A DNA stretch of 64,000 nucleotides from Thiovibrio sp964588325 (GTDB lineage Bacteria > Desulfobacterota > Desulfobulbia > Desulfobulbales > Desulfurivibrionaceae), in contig CAZPOR010000001.1 in NCBI GenBank assembly GCA_964588325.1, positions 62,001 through 126,000 of the forward strand, given 5' to 3'. This document shows positions 42,138 through 50,514 of the stretch, piece by piece. Under the pieces are notes generated by a model, which saw only the letters and a list, made by a program, of their open reading frames with translations, did no database searches and was not told the origin of the DNA. Each line of letters starts with the position of its first letter. Position 1 is the stretch's first letter. Position numbers and translations under genes: made by a program.

Positions 42138-42232
42138 AACGCGAAGGCGCAGAGACGCAAAGACGGGAAATACCTCTTTTGTGCGCATGGTGAGATCGTT
42201 CCGTTTTCGTCGCGCCTGTGCGTCTTCGCGTT
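42138..42232. repeat. Palindromic repeat downstream of hypC
   Basis: Arms begin AACGCGAAG (42138-42146) and end CTTCGCGTT (42224-42232), with imperfect pairing continuing for about 25 bases. The inner GCGCAGAGACGCAAAG is similar to the repeat before hypC. It occupies the hypC-hypD spacer. Confidence 0.7.
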
Positions 42233-42264
42233 GATTTTTTATTTTTGGGAGGGTTTTCATCTCC

Positions 42265-43359
42265 ATGAAATTCGTCGATGAATACCGCGATCCTGCCCTG
42301 GCCGTCCGTCTTCTTGAGGAGATCCGCCAGACCGTGACCCGGCCGTGGGTGGTCATGGAAATCTGCGGCGGCCATACCCATGCCATCATGAAAAACGGGT
42401 TGGATCAGTTGTTGCCCGCCCAAGTTGAGCTGGTGCATGGCCCGGGTTGCCCGGTCTGCGTGACCCCGGTGGAGACCATCGACCGGGCCGTGGCCATCGC
42501 GGCCAGGCCCGAGGTGATCTTTACCAGTTTCGGCGACATGCTCCGGGTGCCGGGCAGTGTTTCCAGCCTGTTCATGGCGAAATCCGCCGGGGCTGATGTG
42601 CGCATGGTCTATTCGCCGCTGGAAGCCGTGGCCTTGGCCCGGCAGCATCCGGATCGGGAGGTGGTTTTCCTGGCCGTCGGTTTTGAAACAACGGCGCCGG
42701 GCAATGGCATGGCCCTGCTGCAAGCCAAACGCGAGGGGCTGACGAACTTCAGCCTGCTGGCCAGTCATGTTCTCGTGCCCCCCGCCATCCGGGCGCTGCT
42801 CTCTTCGCCATCCAACCGGGTGCAGGGCTATCTGGCTCCAGGGCATGTCTGCACGGTCATGGGGTGGCAGGAGTACGTCCCTTTGGCTGAGGAATTTAAG
42901 GTGCCCATTGTGGTCACCGGCTTTGAGCCCGTGGATATTCTTGCCGGTCTGCTCATGGCGCTCCGTCAGCTTGAGGCGGGGAGTCACGCAGTGGAAAACC
43001 AGTACGGCCGGTCGGTGAGCCGGGAGGGCAACACGGCGGCGCAACGGATCATGGCCGAGGTGTTCGCGGTGAGCGACCGCGCCTGGCGGGGGATCGGAGT
43101 CTTGCCTGCCAGCGGTCTGGTGATCAGGGAGCATCTTGCCGCCTATGACGCCGAACGGAAGTTTGCCGTGGAAGCCATCAGGGTGCGGGAACCTGAGGCA
43201 TGCAAGAGCGGCAGCGTGTTGCAAGGGCTGATCAAGCCCGATGGCTGTCCGGCCTTTGGCCGGGAATGCACTCCGGAGCATCCCCTGGGGGCGACCATGG
43301 TCTCCGGCGAGGGCGCTTGCGCCGCTTATTACAAATATCACAGGACATCCCATGCCTAA
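42265..43359 (+). CDS. hypD: Hydrogenase formation protein HypD
   Basis: Fe-S scaffold on which Fe(CN)2CO is built with HypC and HypE. The 364 residues have the conserved EICGGHTHA (C34), GPGCPVC (C62, C65) and the C-terminal [4Fe-4S] ligands spread over GCPAFGRECTP and SGEGAC. GGGAGGG lies about 12 bases before ATG 42265. The stop overlaps the hypE start by 8 bases, coupling the two. Confidence 0.96.
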   Translation: MKFVDEYRDPALAVRLLEEIRQTVTRPWVVMEICGGHTHAIMKNGLDQLLPAQVELVHGPGCPVCVTPVETIDRAVAIAARPEVIFTSFGDMLRVPGSVSSLFMAKSAGADVRMVYSPLEAVALARQHPDREVVFLAVGFETTAPGNGMALLQAKREGLTNFSLLASHVLVPPAIRALLSSPSNRVQGYLAPGHVCTVMGWQEYVPLAEEFKVPIVVTGFEPVDILAGLLMALRQLEAGSHAVENQYGRSVSREGNTAAQRIMAEVFAVSDRAWRGIGVLPASGLVIREHLAAYDAERKFAVEAIRVREPEACKSGSVLQGLIKPDGCPAFGRECTPEHPLGATMVSGEGACAAYYKYHRTSHA

Positions 43360-44407
43360 TCTCAATCCGGAAGATTTCAGTTGCCCCCTGCCCATCATGG
43401 AATATGAGACCATTCAACTGGCGCACGGCAGCGGCGGCCGTCTTTCCGCCGAGCTTGTCAACCGCTTCTTCTTGCCGCGCTTCGGCAATGAAACCTTGAA
43501 CCGGCTGGAAGATCAGGCGGTGGTCGATTTTCCCCAAGGGAGGCTGGCCCTGACCACCGACTCTTTTGTGGTTGACCCTCTGTTTTTTCCGGGCGGCGAC
43601 ATCGGCGACCTGGCGATCAACGGGACGGTGAACGATGTCTGCATGAGCGGCGCAACCCCGCTCTATCTGGCCGCAGCCTTTATCCTCGAAGAGGGTCTGC
43701 CCATGGCCACCCTGCACCGGGTTCTGCTCTCCATGGAAAAGGCGGCGAAAACCGCCGGGGTGCAGATCGTGACCGGGGACACCAAGGTGGTCAACCGGGG
43801 GTGCTGCGACAAGCTTTTCATCACCACCACCGGGGTGGGGCGGGTTCCGGAGGAGGCGAACATCTCCGCGGCCAATCTTCAGGCCGGAGACAAGGTCATT
43901 CTTTCCGGTTCCATTGGCGACCACGGCATGGCGATTTTGACCTCTCGGGAGGGGCTTTCCTTTGCCTCCCGGGTGCAAAGCGACACGGCCGCTTTGAATG
44001 GCCTGGTGGCCAGAATGCTGCAAGCCTCCCCGGCTATTCATGCCATGCGCGATCCCACCCGGGGGGGGCTCGCCACCACGCTCAACGAGTTTGCCGCTGC
44101 CTCCCTGGTCGGCATCGTGCTGGAAGAGGCGGCTATTCCTGTGCGGCCCGAGGTGCGGGGCGCCTGCGAGGTGCTGGGCATCGACCCCTTGTATGTCGCC
44201 AACGAGGGCAAACTGGTGGCCGTTGTTCCTGGGGAGGTTGCCGACACGATGGTGGCCGCCATGCGGCGCCATCCCTTGGGTCGGGAGGCCGCGATTATCG
44301 GCGAGGTCGTCGCGGAGAACCGGGGGATGGTGGTCATGCGCAACGCCCTAGGGGCGCAAAGGATTGTCGATATGCCGGTGGGCGAGCAGCTCCCCAGGAT
44401 TTGCTGA
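43352..44407 (+). CDS. hypE: Carbamoyl dehydratase HypE
   Basis: ATP-dependent dehydration of the carbamoyl thioester on its own C-terminal cysteine to thiocyanate, the source of CN ligands. The 351-residue protein ends PRIC, with the essential terminal Cys. The PurM-like ATPase fold shows LAHGSGGR, NGTVNDVCMSGA and GDTKVV. ATG 43352 is chosen because it gives the normal N-terminus; it overlaps hypD by 8 bases. It ends the hyp set; a new promoter follows for the cytochrome gene. Confidence 0.96.
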   Translation: MPNLNPEDFSCPLPIMEYETIQLAHGSGGRLSAELVNRFFLPRFGNETLNRLEDQAVVDFPQGRLALTTDSFVVDPLFFPGGDIGDLAINGTVNDVCMSGATPLYLAAAFILEEGLPMATLHRVLLSMEKAAKTAGVQIVTGDTKVVNRGCCDKLFITTTGVGRVPEEANISAANLQAGDKVILSGSIGDHGMAILTSREGLSFASRVQSDTAALNGLVARMLQASPAIHAMRDPTRGGLATTLNEFAAASLVGIVLEEAAIPVRPEVRGACEVLGIDPLYVANEGKLVAVVPGEVADTMVAAMRRHPLGREAAIIGEVVAENRGMVVMRNALGAQRIVDMPVGEQLPRIC

Positions 44408-44487
44408 ATGTGAGCCAGAAGAGAACAACTGCTAGAACAATAAGGGCGTGGCGGCAGGCAGAAAAATGAAAAACCGCAGATGATATG

Positions 44488-44520
44488 TTGACTTTTTTTT
44501 AAACAAACAGGTATAAACCT
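44488..44520 (+). promoter_or_regulatory. Strong promoter of the cytochrome c / porin operon, with overlapping palindrome
   Basis: TTGACT (44488-44493), 18 bases and TATAAA (44512-44517). The -10 lies inside the palindrome AGGT-ATAA-ACCT (44509-44520), so a bound protein would block the promoter. The same AGGTATAAAC occurs in the hyb promoter region on the other strand (29337-29346). Confidence 0.7.
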
Positions 44521-44569
44521 TCAGAACTCAGGATTTCTGTTATCAATTTTTGCAAAGGGAGGTGAGTTG

Positions 44570-44872
44570 GTGCAGAAGCGAATCGTAACAATGCTGACAG
44601 CAATGTCGCTGATGCTTCCTACGGTCGCTTTGGCGGCCAGCGGGGACGCGCTCTTTTTACAGAGCTGTGGCGCATGTCACAAAAAGGGAGGCAAGGCGGC
44701 CATTGTGAACCCTGCCGACAAGGCCGGCAGTGTGTGGGAAAAATATTTTGCCCGGGGGCGTCACCCGGTTGATATGGGCATGAATGATGCAGACCTGCAG
44801 GCGGTCGTGAAATATTTGGTGAAACACGCAGCCGACAGCGACCAGCCGGCAGCCGCGGTTATTCCCAAATAA
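44570..44872 (+). CDS. Small mono-heme cytochrome c
   Basis: The 100-residue precursor has a Sec signal (VQKRIV then a hydrophobic stretch, cleavage after ALA near 22) and one heme-c motif C33-G-A-C36-H37. The later GMNDADLQAVVKYLV is the C-terminal helix of class I cytochromes, with Met 67-69 region as likely axial ligand. The GTG at 44570 is preferred because GGGAGG sits 7 bases upstream; the TTG one codon before is too close. Only 39 bases separate it from the porin gene, so they are co-transcribed. Probably a soluble periplasmic electron carrier. Confidence 0.85.
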   Translation: MQKRIVTMLTAMSLMLPTVALAASGDALFLQSCGACHKKGGKAAIVNPADKAGSVWEKYFARGRHPVDMGMNDADLQAVVKYLVKHAADSDQPAAAVIPK

Positions 44873-44911
44873 TTCACTGGCGAAAAAAGATATTCACTGG
44901 GAGGAGAATAA

Positions 44912-46384
44912 GTGAAAAAGATTTTATTGACCGCAGGTGCATTGCTGACCTGGACAAGCTGCGCCGTTGCCGGGGCAGGTGGCCAGACGGTAGCCATTCC
45001 GGTAGAAGATTATAAGGCGATTTTGGAACGTCTGGACACCCTGCAAAAGCGTGTGGATCAGATGGAAAAAACAGGCAGCCCTTCGGACAAGGCCGCTTCC
45101 GCAGCCATGCCGAGCAAGCTGGCCAAGGATGTGGAAACGATCTACGACACCTTGGACAAGGTTGAAACCAAAACCTTGAAAGACCGGATCAACCTGGGCG
45201 CCGAGCTGCGGACCAGGGCGGATTTTTTCAAGTTGAAGAACGACGCGAATTTTGGCGGCGCGGGCTCGGTTGAGCATAATGACAACCATTGGACCAACCG
45301 GTTCCGGCTGAATCTTGATTCCGAAATCCGGAAAAATCTGTTGTTCACCGGCCGTATCACTGCCTACAAGAATTTCGCCAACAGCGACAACAACACGTTT
45401 GCCAATGATTCCAATGCGGCCCATCTGCCTGGGGACAGCGGTTTGAAGCTGGACCGCGCCTATGTGGACTGGATTCCCGAGGGCATGCCCGTCCCGTTTG
45501 CCCTGACCTTTGGCCGTCATCCCTCCTCCGAGGGTCCGCCCTCCGAGTTGAAGGAGAACCGGCTCCGCCAGTCCACCTATCCCTCCCTTCTGTTTGACGG
45601 AGAGGCGGACGGCGTGGTGGCAACCGTTGGTCTTGAGCGTTACTTGGGGTGGAAGAATTCAGGCATCCGTTTTGCCTGGGGCAAGGCCTATCAGGATACC
45701 AATACTTCTGTGAGTTACATGGACAATGCCGGCGGCATGTATGACGACACCAACATCTACGCCATGTTCTTTGAGACCGAGATTCCTGGGGTGCGGGACA
45801 GCCTCTTGGTTTTAAGTGCTCTCCAGGCCTCGGACTTGGTGGGTGATGGGACGTATGTCGGCGGCGCCGGAAAGGCGGATATCGGTGACATGACCATGTA
45901 CGGCATCCATGCCCAGGCCAACAATCTCATGGACTCCGGCTTTGACATCTTCTTCTCCTCAGGGATTAACAAGACCGATCCGAGCGGGAATACCGTGACC
46001 GATGCCTATGGCCGCCCCACGGGCCTTATGAATACCGGGGCCAATACCGATGAGCATTCCGGTTGGGCGATCCACACTGGTTTGCGCTACAATATTCCGT
46101 ATAAGCCGTGGAACAACCCCAAGGTTGGCTTTGAGTACAACCACGGGAGCGATAACTGGTTCAGCTTTACCTGGGGCAGCGCCGAATTGTACAATAAGCT
46201 GGCCACCCGTGGCGATGCCTACGACTTCTACTACATCCAGCCGTTCAATGATAATCTCTTTGGCCGTCTGGGCTACACCCATATCGACTACAACTACACG
46301 AACAGCGGTATGCATCTGGGCGATTTTGGCGATTCCATCGCCGAGCTTGACAACCTCTACTTTTTGCTTGACGTTCGCTTCTAA
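44912..46384 (+). CDS. Outer-membrane porin-like protein (DUF3373 type)
   Basis: The 490-residue protein has a signal peptide (cleavage near AVAGAG), a short coiled coil with heptads (residues 27-55: YKAILERLDTLQKRVDQME), and then beta-strand sequence rich in aromatic and Gly/Asn turns that ends LLDVRF, the terminal Phe being the BAM signal. The overall plan matches the DUF3373 outer-membrane proteins common in sulfur-metabolising bacteria (family recalled, not searched). GTG start with GGGAGGAG upstream. An intrinsic terminator follows. The substrate is unknown; coupling to a cytochrome suggests anion or metal uptake linked to respiration, which is only inference. Confidence 0.82.
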   Translation: MKKILLTAGALLTWTSCAVAGAGGQTVAIPVEDYKAILERLDTLQKRVDQMEKTGSPSDKAASAAMPSKLAKDVETIYDTLDKVETKTLKDRINLGAELRTRADFFKLKNDANFGGAGSVEHNDNHWTNRFRLNLDSEIRKNLLFTGRITAYKNFANSDNNTFANDSNAAHLPGDSGLKLDRAYVDWIPEGMPVPFALTFGRHPSSEGPPSELKENRLRQSTYPSLLFDGEADGVVATVGLERYLGWKNSGIRFAWGKAYQDTNTSVSYMDNAGGMYDDTNIYAMFFETEIPGVRDSLLVLSALQASDLVGDGTYVGGAGKADIGDMTMYGIHAQANNLMDSGFDIFFSSGINKTDPSGNTVTDAYGRPTGLMNTGANTDEHSGWAIHTGLRYNIPYKPWNNPKVGFEYNHGSDNWFSFTWGSAELYNKLATRGDAYDFYYIQPFNDNLFGRLGYTHIDYNYTNSGMHLGDFGDSIAELDNLYFLLDVRF

Positions 46385-46413
46385 CGCGCGAGCGAGAGTG
46401 GCTTGTTCTACGA

Positions 46414-46440
46414 GGGTGGCCGTCTGGCCACCCTTTTTTT
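46414..46440 (+). terminator. Intrinsic terminator after the porin gene
   Basis: GGGTGGCC (46414-46421), loop GTCT, GGCCACCC (46426-46433) and seven T: a textbook Rho-independent terminator ending the cytochrome/porin operon. Confidence 0.93.
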
Positions 46441-46596
46441 ATGCTTTCCCCCAGAGGAAGGTGAATCTTTTCCGCAGCCTGAACCTGCTGCAAAGATGTC
46501 GCTCGCTAACCCGCTTGCGCACGGGCGATGAATTGAATAGACTGGTCACGTATTGTGCGCATCGTTCTGCACGGGCAATCTGACAGGAGTTTGGCC

Positions 46597-47904
46597 ATGG
46601 GTATCCGTTCACTGTTTTTTTTGCTGCTGCTTGCCGGTATTTTCTCCGGCTGCGCAATCAATCCTGTTACCGGCAAATCCGAGTTGGCCCTGTATTCCAT
46701 GCCTGAGAACGAAGAGATCGCTCTGGGCAAAAAGGCCTTTCCCGAGGCGGTCCAACGCATGCAGGGGGAATACAACGACCCGGGACTCAAAAAATATGTC
46801 ACTGAAATAGGGATGCGCCTGGCCAAGATCAGCCACCGGCCCGATCTGCCCTATGTTTTCAAGGTCGTCAACGACTCCAGCCCCAATGCCTTTGCCATGC
46901 CCGGCGGCAATATCGCCATCACCCGAGGGTTGCTGGTTGCCCTTGAAAACGAGGCCCAGCTTGCCGCGGTATTGGGCCATGAGCTCGGTCATGTCACGGC
47001 CAAGCATTCGGTGCAAAACCTGCAACGCGGCGTCCTGCTCAATATCGGCCTGCAGATTTTGTCCATTTCGAGCGGCAGCAATTCTTACAGCGCACTGGCG
47101 CGGCAGGCGGGGCAGGTGGCGGGAGCGCTTTTGGAGAGCTCATACAGCCGGGAAGAGGAACGGGAGGCGGACCGGCTGGGTATCGACTACATGGTGAAGG
47201 CCCAGTACAGCCCCAGGGGGGCGGTTGAGTTGCAGGAGTTTTTGGCCAAGAAAAGCGGGGAAGGAGAGCCCCAGTGGGTCCAGGGGTTGTTTCGGACCCA
47301 TCCATTTTCCCGGGAAAGGATGCGGGATAACCAGGACTACATCGACAGCAATTACAGTTGGGCCTTGAACAATGAAACGCATGGTTCCGGAGAGGGGGAT
47401 TTCAAACGGGCGATGGCTCCGTTGCTGAAGACCAGCGAGGCCTACGAAGAGTATGATAAGGGCAGGGAAAAAGAGCAGGCCAAGGATCTGGCTGAAGCCA
47501 TCTCCCTGTATGAGCGGGCGGTTCACAAGGCTCCGCAGCAGGCCCTCCTGAACAATGCCGTGGGAATGGCATACTTGAAAGACAACAATCCGGTGCAAGC
47601 CAAGAAATATTTGAGCAAGGCGGTGCAACTGGACGGGGAGTATCACGAAAGCCATTTCGGACTTGGCTACCTGCATCTGCGTGAGAACAATCCCGCCCTG
47701 GCCAAGGAACATCTGCAAAAAAGCATGAAGCTCATGCCCACTCTGGGCAGCGCCTTTTTTCTTGCCGAAAGCTATGAGCTGACGGGAGAGCCGGCAAAAG
47801 CGCAAACCTTGTACGGTCAGGTGGCTGAGGCTGATCCCCGGGGCAAGCTGGGCAGGTCGGCTGCTGCCAGATACAGAGCGCTTGGGGGGGCGGGACGCCG
47901 TTAG
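46597..47904 (+). CDS. M48 zinc metallopeptidase lipoprotein with TPRs (BepA-like)
   Basis: Periplasmic protease/chaperone of the BepA (YfgC) kind that helps outer-membrane protein assembly. A lipoprotein signal ends in IFSGC (lipid Cys about residue 19). The catalytic HELGH is at 128-132 with third ligand E190 in READRLG. The last 160 residues form TPR helices. ATG 46597 follows CAGGAG by 7 bases; the upstream in-frame ATG at 46555 would spoil the lipoprotein signal. 435 residues. It follows the porin gene after a terminator, so it has its own promoter. Tail to tail with the next gene. Confidence 0.9.
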   Translation: MGIRSLFFLLLLAGIFSGCAINPVTGKSELALYSMPENEEIALGKKAFPEAVQRMQGEYNDPGLKKYVTEIGMRLAKISHRPDLPYVFKVVNDSSPNAFAMPGGNIAITRGLLVALENEAQLAAVLGHELGHVTAKHSVQNLQRGVLLNIGLQILSISSGSNSYSALARQAGQVAGALLESSYSREEEREADRLGIDYMVKAQYSPRGAVELQEFLAKKSGEGEPQWVQGLFRTHPFSRERMRDNQDYIDSNYSWALNNETHGSGEGDFKRAMAPLLKTSEAYEEYDKGREKEQAKDLAEAISLYERAVHKAPQQALLNNAVGMAYLKDNNPVQAKKYLSKAVQLDGEYHESHFGLGYLHLRENNPALAKEHLQKSMKLMPTLGSAFFLAESYELTGEPAKAQTLYGQVAEADPRGKLGRSAAARYRALGGAGRR

Positions 47905-47909
47905 AAAGG

Positions 47910-48638
47910 TCAGGATTTTTCCGGAGAATCCAGGATGTGTAAAAACGGCTCGAACAGGTAGCGGAGTTCGTCGAGCGACTGCTTGATCACATAGGGCAAG
48001 GCCTTGGCGTACATATCCAGCAGCACGATGGCATTGACGGACGAGTCTGTTTTTGACCCGCTCCGCACCCGTGTTGCCATGGCCTGGTTGACCTCCTGGA
48101 TGGTGCGGTACAGATCCCGCAATTTTTCCAGATTGAAATCCGCTTCTCCTCCCCCGGTTTTTACAAAATATTGGGCCAGCATGTAGGTTGCCGTGGCGCG
48201 GAAGATGGTTTCTTCTTCGTTGGCCAGCGGCAAATGAAAGCGGGCCATGGGTTTGAACAAGGCGGTGTGTGGGCAGCCGCTTCCAGCAATAACAAGCCCC
48301 ATCAGCGAGCACAGCGCCCTTTGCGCCGTGGTTTTCTGGGAAATCACCCTCTCGGCGGTTGTAACCTGAAGATCCAGCACATCAAAGGAGAGAAGCTTTT
48401 CGCCCCGCCGGACAATGGGGGCAATGTTGACCGCTGCCGGGCAGTGGGGGGAGGAGGTTGGGGCCAACGGGCAACTGGTGCATTGGGAAAAGGAGAGCTT
48501 TGTCCAGTGCGGCAAGGGCTCCGCGTTGGTTTCCGGCAGGGTTTCCAGGGTCTGGGGGTCGAGCCGGATGGTAAACAGTTCTTCGCTGTTGTCTTGCAAA
48601 CGGAAGCTGTATTCGATGACCAAAGGCTGCGGTTGCAT
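47910..48638 (-). CDS. Uncharacterised Cys-containing protein
   Basis: A 242-residue protein without signal peptide or membrane span. It has a cysteine set C53-x-x-C56, C66, C110 and C122 (SFSQCTSCPLAP, PHCP, SGCPH), which could bind a metal or form disulfides, then a helical C-terminal half ending with a long amphipathic segment. I do not firmly recognise it; it may belong to the uncharacterised DUF6901 group, which is a guess. ATG 48638 is chosen since the similarity-like part starts there; AGGAGA lies 12 bases upstream. The frame continues to 48767 but that portion looks random. Convergent with the M48 gene, divergent from the HD-GYP gene. Confidence 0.6.
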   Translation of the reverse strand: MQPQPLVIEYSFRLQDNSEELFTIRLDPQTLETLPETNAEPLPHWTKLSFSQCTSCPLAPTSSPHCPAAVNIAPIVRRGEKLLSFDVLDLQVTTAERVISQKTTAQRALCSLMGLVIAGSGCPHTALFKPMARFHLPLANEEETIFRATATYMLAQYFVKTGGGEADFNLEKLRDLYRTIQEVNQAMATRVRSGSKTDSSVNAIVLLDMYAKALPYVIKQSLDELRYLFEPFLHILDSPEKS

Positions 48639-48794
48639 GGCGGCGCGGTGCTCTCCTGTGTTGTTTCCCCGGTGACGGCGGAGCCGGTCATCCTTTCGGG
48701 GGGTGAATACTTCCATGGTAGGGGAAATGATTGTAAAAAGCAACGATTCCCCTCGGTTAACCTGCATGGCGCACGGTGAAGAGGCCTGGAGGTT

Positions 48795-48823
48795 TTGACT
48801 TTACTCCCTCCACTCTGTACACT
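48795..48823 (+). promoter_or_regulatory. Promoter of the HD-GYP gene
   Basis: TTGACT (48795-48800), 17 bases, TACACT (48818-48823). Expected start near 48830. This places the ATG at 48841 too near the transcript end and supports the ATG at 48895 as start of the coding region. Confidence 0.7.
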
Positions 48824-48894
48824 GGTTGCAGGTTCGGGGGATGTATCTAAAAAGAGGAAGCCCTGGGGAAATCCGGGCACTGTCGAGAAATTGC

Positions 48895-50376
48895 ATGACA
48901 CCGAGTCAATTGCTGTCCACCATCCTGGTTATCCCGGGGATAATTTTTTTGAGTCTCGCGGCGCGCCTCTGCGTGCAGACCTGGCGGCAGGTTCCCCTTT
49001 CTCTCGCAGGGAAATGGCAGGCCTTGACCGGCCTGATCCTTTTTTTTATTGCCGGCTACCTCTTTTTTATCGTCATTCAGGTCAGGCAGCTTGTTTTTCC
49101 GGTGGAGATCGTCACCGGCCTGGTTTTTCTCGGCGGCTCCCTTTTTGTTTTTCTGGTCATCGGCTTGTCCAGGCTCACCATTGCCAAGGTCCGGGACGCG
49201 GATAAGGAAATTCTCCGGACAAACACCGCCCTTGTCCAGAAAAATACGGAACTTGAGCGGGAGATTGTCGCCCGGCTGGAGGCGGAAGGGAGGGCCAAGG
49301 CGCGGCTTCAGCATCTGACCACCCTGCACGGCATCGATCTGGTGATTACCGCGAGCCTCGACCTGCGGCTGACCATGAAACTGTTTCTGGAACAGACCGT
49401 TTCGCAGCTCGGCATGGATGCGGGCGCCATCCTTCTGCTCAATCCCCACACCCAAACCTTGGACCATGGGGCGGACTGGGGTTTTGAGGGGATGGGCATC
49501 CGGAAATCCAGGGTGCGGCTCGGCGAGGGAGGCGCCGGGATCGCCGCCTATGAACGGAGGGTTGTTCATATTGCCGACATCAGCGAGTTTCCCAACCCCT
49601 TTGTCCGGCTCGATCTGCTCCAGCATGAGAAGTTTATAACCTATTATGCCGTTCCTTTGATTGCCAAAGGACAGGTGAAGGGCGTTTTTGAGATTTTTTG
49701 CCGGCAGCGGTTTGAGGCCGAGCCGGAATGGTCTGATTTTTTTGAGGCCCTGGCCATCCAGGCGGCCATTGCCATTGACAATGCGACGCTCTTCCGCAAG
49801 CTCCAGGAGTCGAACATCGAATTAACCCTGGCCTACGACACCACCATCGAGGGGTGGGCAAAGGCCCTGGAGTTGCGGGATTCGGAAACGGAGGGGCACA
49901 CTCAGCGGGTGGCGGAGCTTACCCTGAAGGTCGCCTGCGCCCTTGGCATCCGGGAGGATGAGCTTGATCATGTCCGCCGGGGCGCCCTGCTCCACGATAT
50001 CGGCAAGATGGCAGTGCCCGACTCCGTTTTGATGAATGCCGGTCCGCTCACCGAAGAGGAGCAGCAGATCATGCGGCAACATCCAGCCTTTGCCTTTGAC
50101 CTGCTGTCTCCCATCCATTATCTGCGTCCGGCCCTGGATATCCCGTATTGCCATCATGAATGGTGGGACGGCACCGGTTATCCGCGGGGCTTGAAAGGCG
50201 AACAGATTCCCCTTGCGGCCAGGATTTTCTCCATTGCCGACACCTGGGACGCCCTGATCTCGGCCCGGCGGTACCGCGAGGCATGGCCTCCGGAAAAGGT
50301 TGCCGCACACATCCATTCCCTGGCCGGCACCCAGTTTGATCCGAACCTGGTGGATATCTTTCTGGCAACGGTGTGA
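48895..50376 (+). CDS. Membrane GAF / HD-GYP protein
   Basis: Likely cyclic-di-GMP phosphodiesterase. The 493 residues have three transmembrane helices (about 5-25, 43-62, 70-92), a coiled coil (95-150), a GAF sensor domain (about 165-310) and an HD-GYP domain with H367-D368 (LLHDIGKMAVPD) and G428-Y429-P430 in DGTGYPRGL, plus the HHEWWDG motif. All metal and GYP residues are present, so activity is expected. Start at ATG 48895 (ATG 48841 is an alternative 18 residues longer). It is followed by the phospholipase-D-like gene at 138 bases, the spacer having a GCATGTG/CACATGC hairpin at 50432-50453. Confidence 0.85.
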   Translation: MTPSQLLSTILVIPGIIFLSLAARLCVQTWRQVPLSLAGKWQALTGLILFFIAGYLFFIVIQVRQLVFPVEIVTGLVFLGGSLFVFLVIGLSRLTIAKVRDADKEILRTNTALVQKNTELEREIVARLEAEGRAKARLQHLTTLHGIDLVITASLDLRLTMKLFLEQTVSQLGMDAGAILLLNPHTQTLDHGADWGFEGMGIRKSRVRLGEGGAGIAAYERRVVHIADISEFPNPFVRLDLLQHEKFITYYAVPLIAKGQVKGVFEIFCRQRFEAEPEWSDFFEALAIQAAIAIDNATLFRKLQESNIELTLAYDTTIEGWAKALELRDSETEGHTQRVAELTLKVACALGIREDELDHVRRGALLHDIGKMAVPDSVLMNAGPLTEEEQQIMRQHPAFAFDLLSPIHYLRPALDIPYCHHEWWDGTGYPRGLKGEQIPLAARIFSIADTWDALISARRYREAWPPEKVAAHIHSLAGTQFDPNLVDIFLATV

Positions 50377-50514
50377 AGGGTGGCGTTTTTCTCTGTGGTT
50401 GGCCTGCGGCATGGTTTCTTTTCGCCGGGGGGCATGTGATCGGCGGCACATGCTCGCGGTGCAATTTTTCGCTGGATGTTGCGTGTGAAGCGAAGTTTCA
50501 GGAGGGGTAAGTCC

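Noticed and set aside
41755..42232. CRISPR array around hypC
   Set aside because: Only two imperfect palindromes separated by a gene; no regular spacers and no cas genes.
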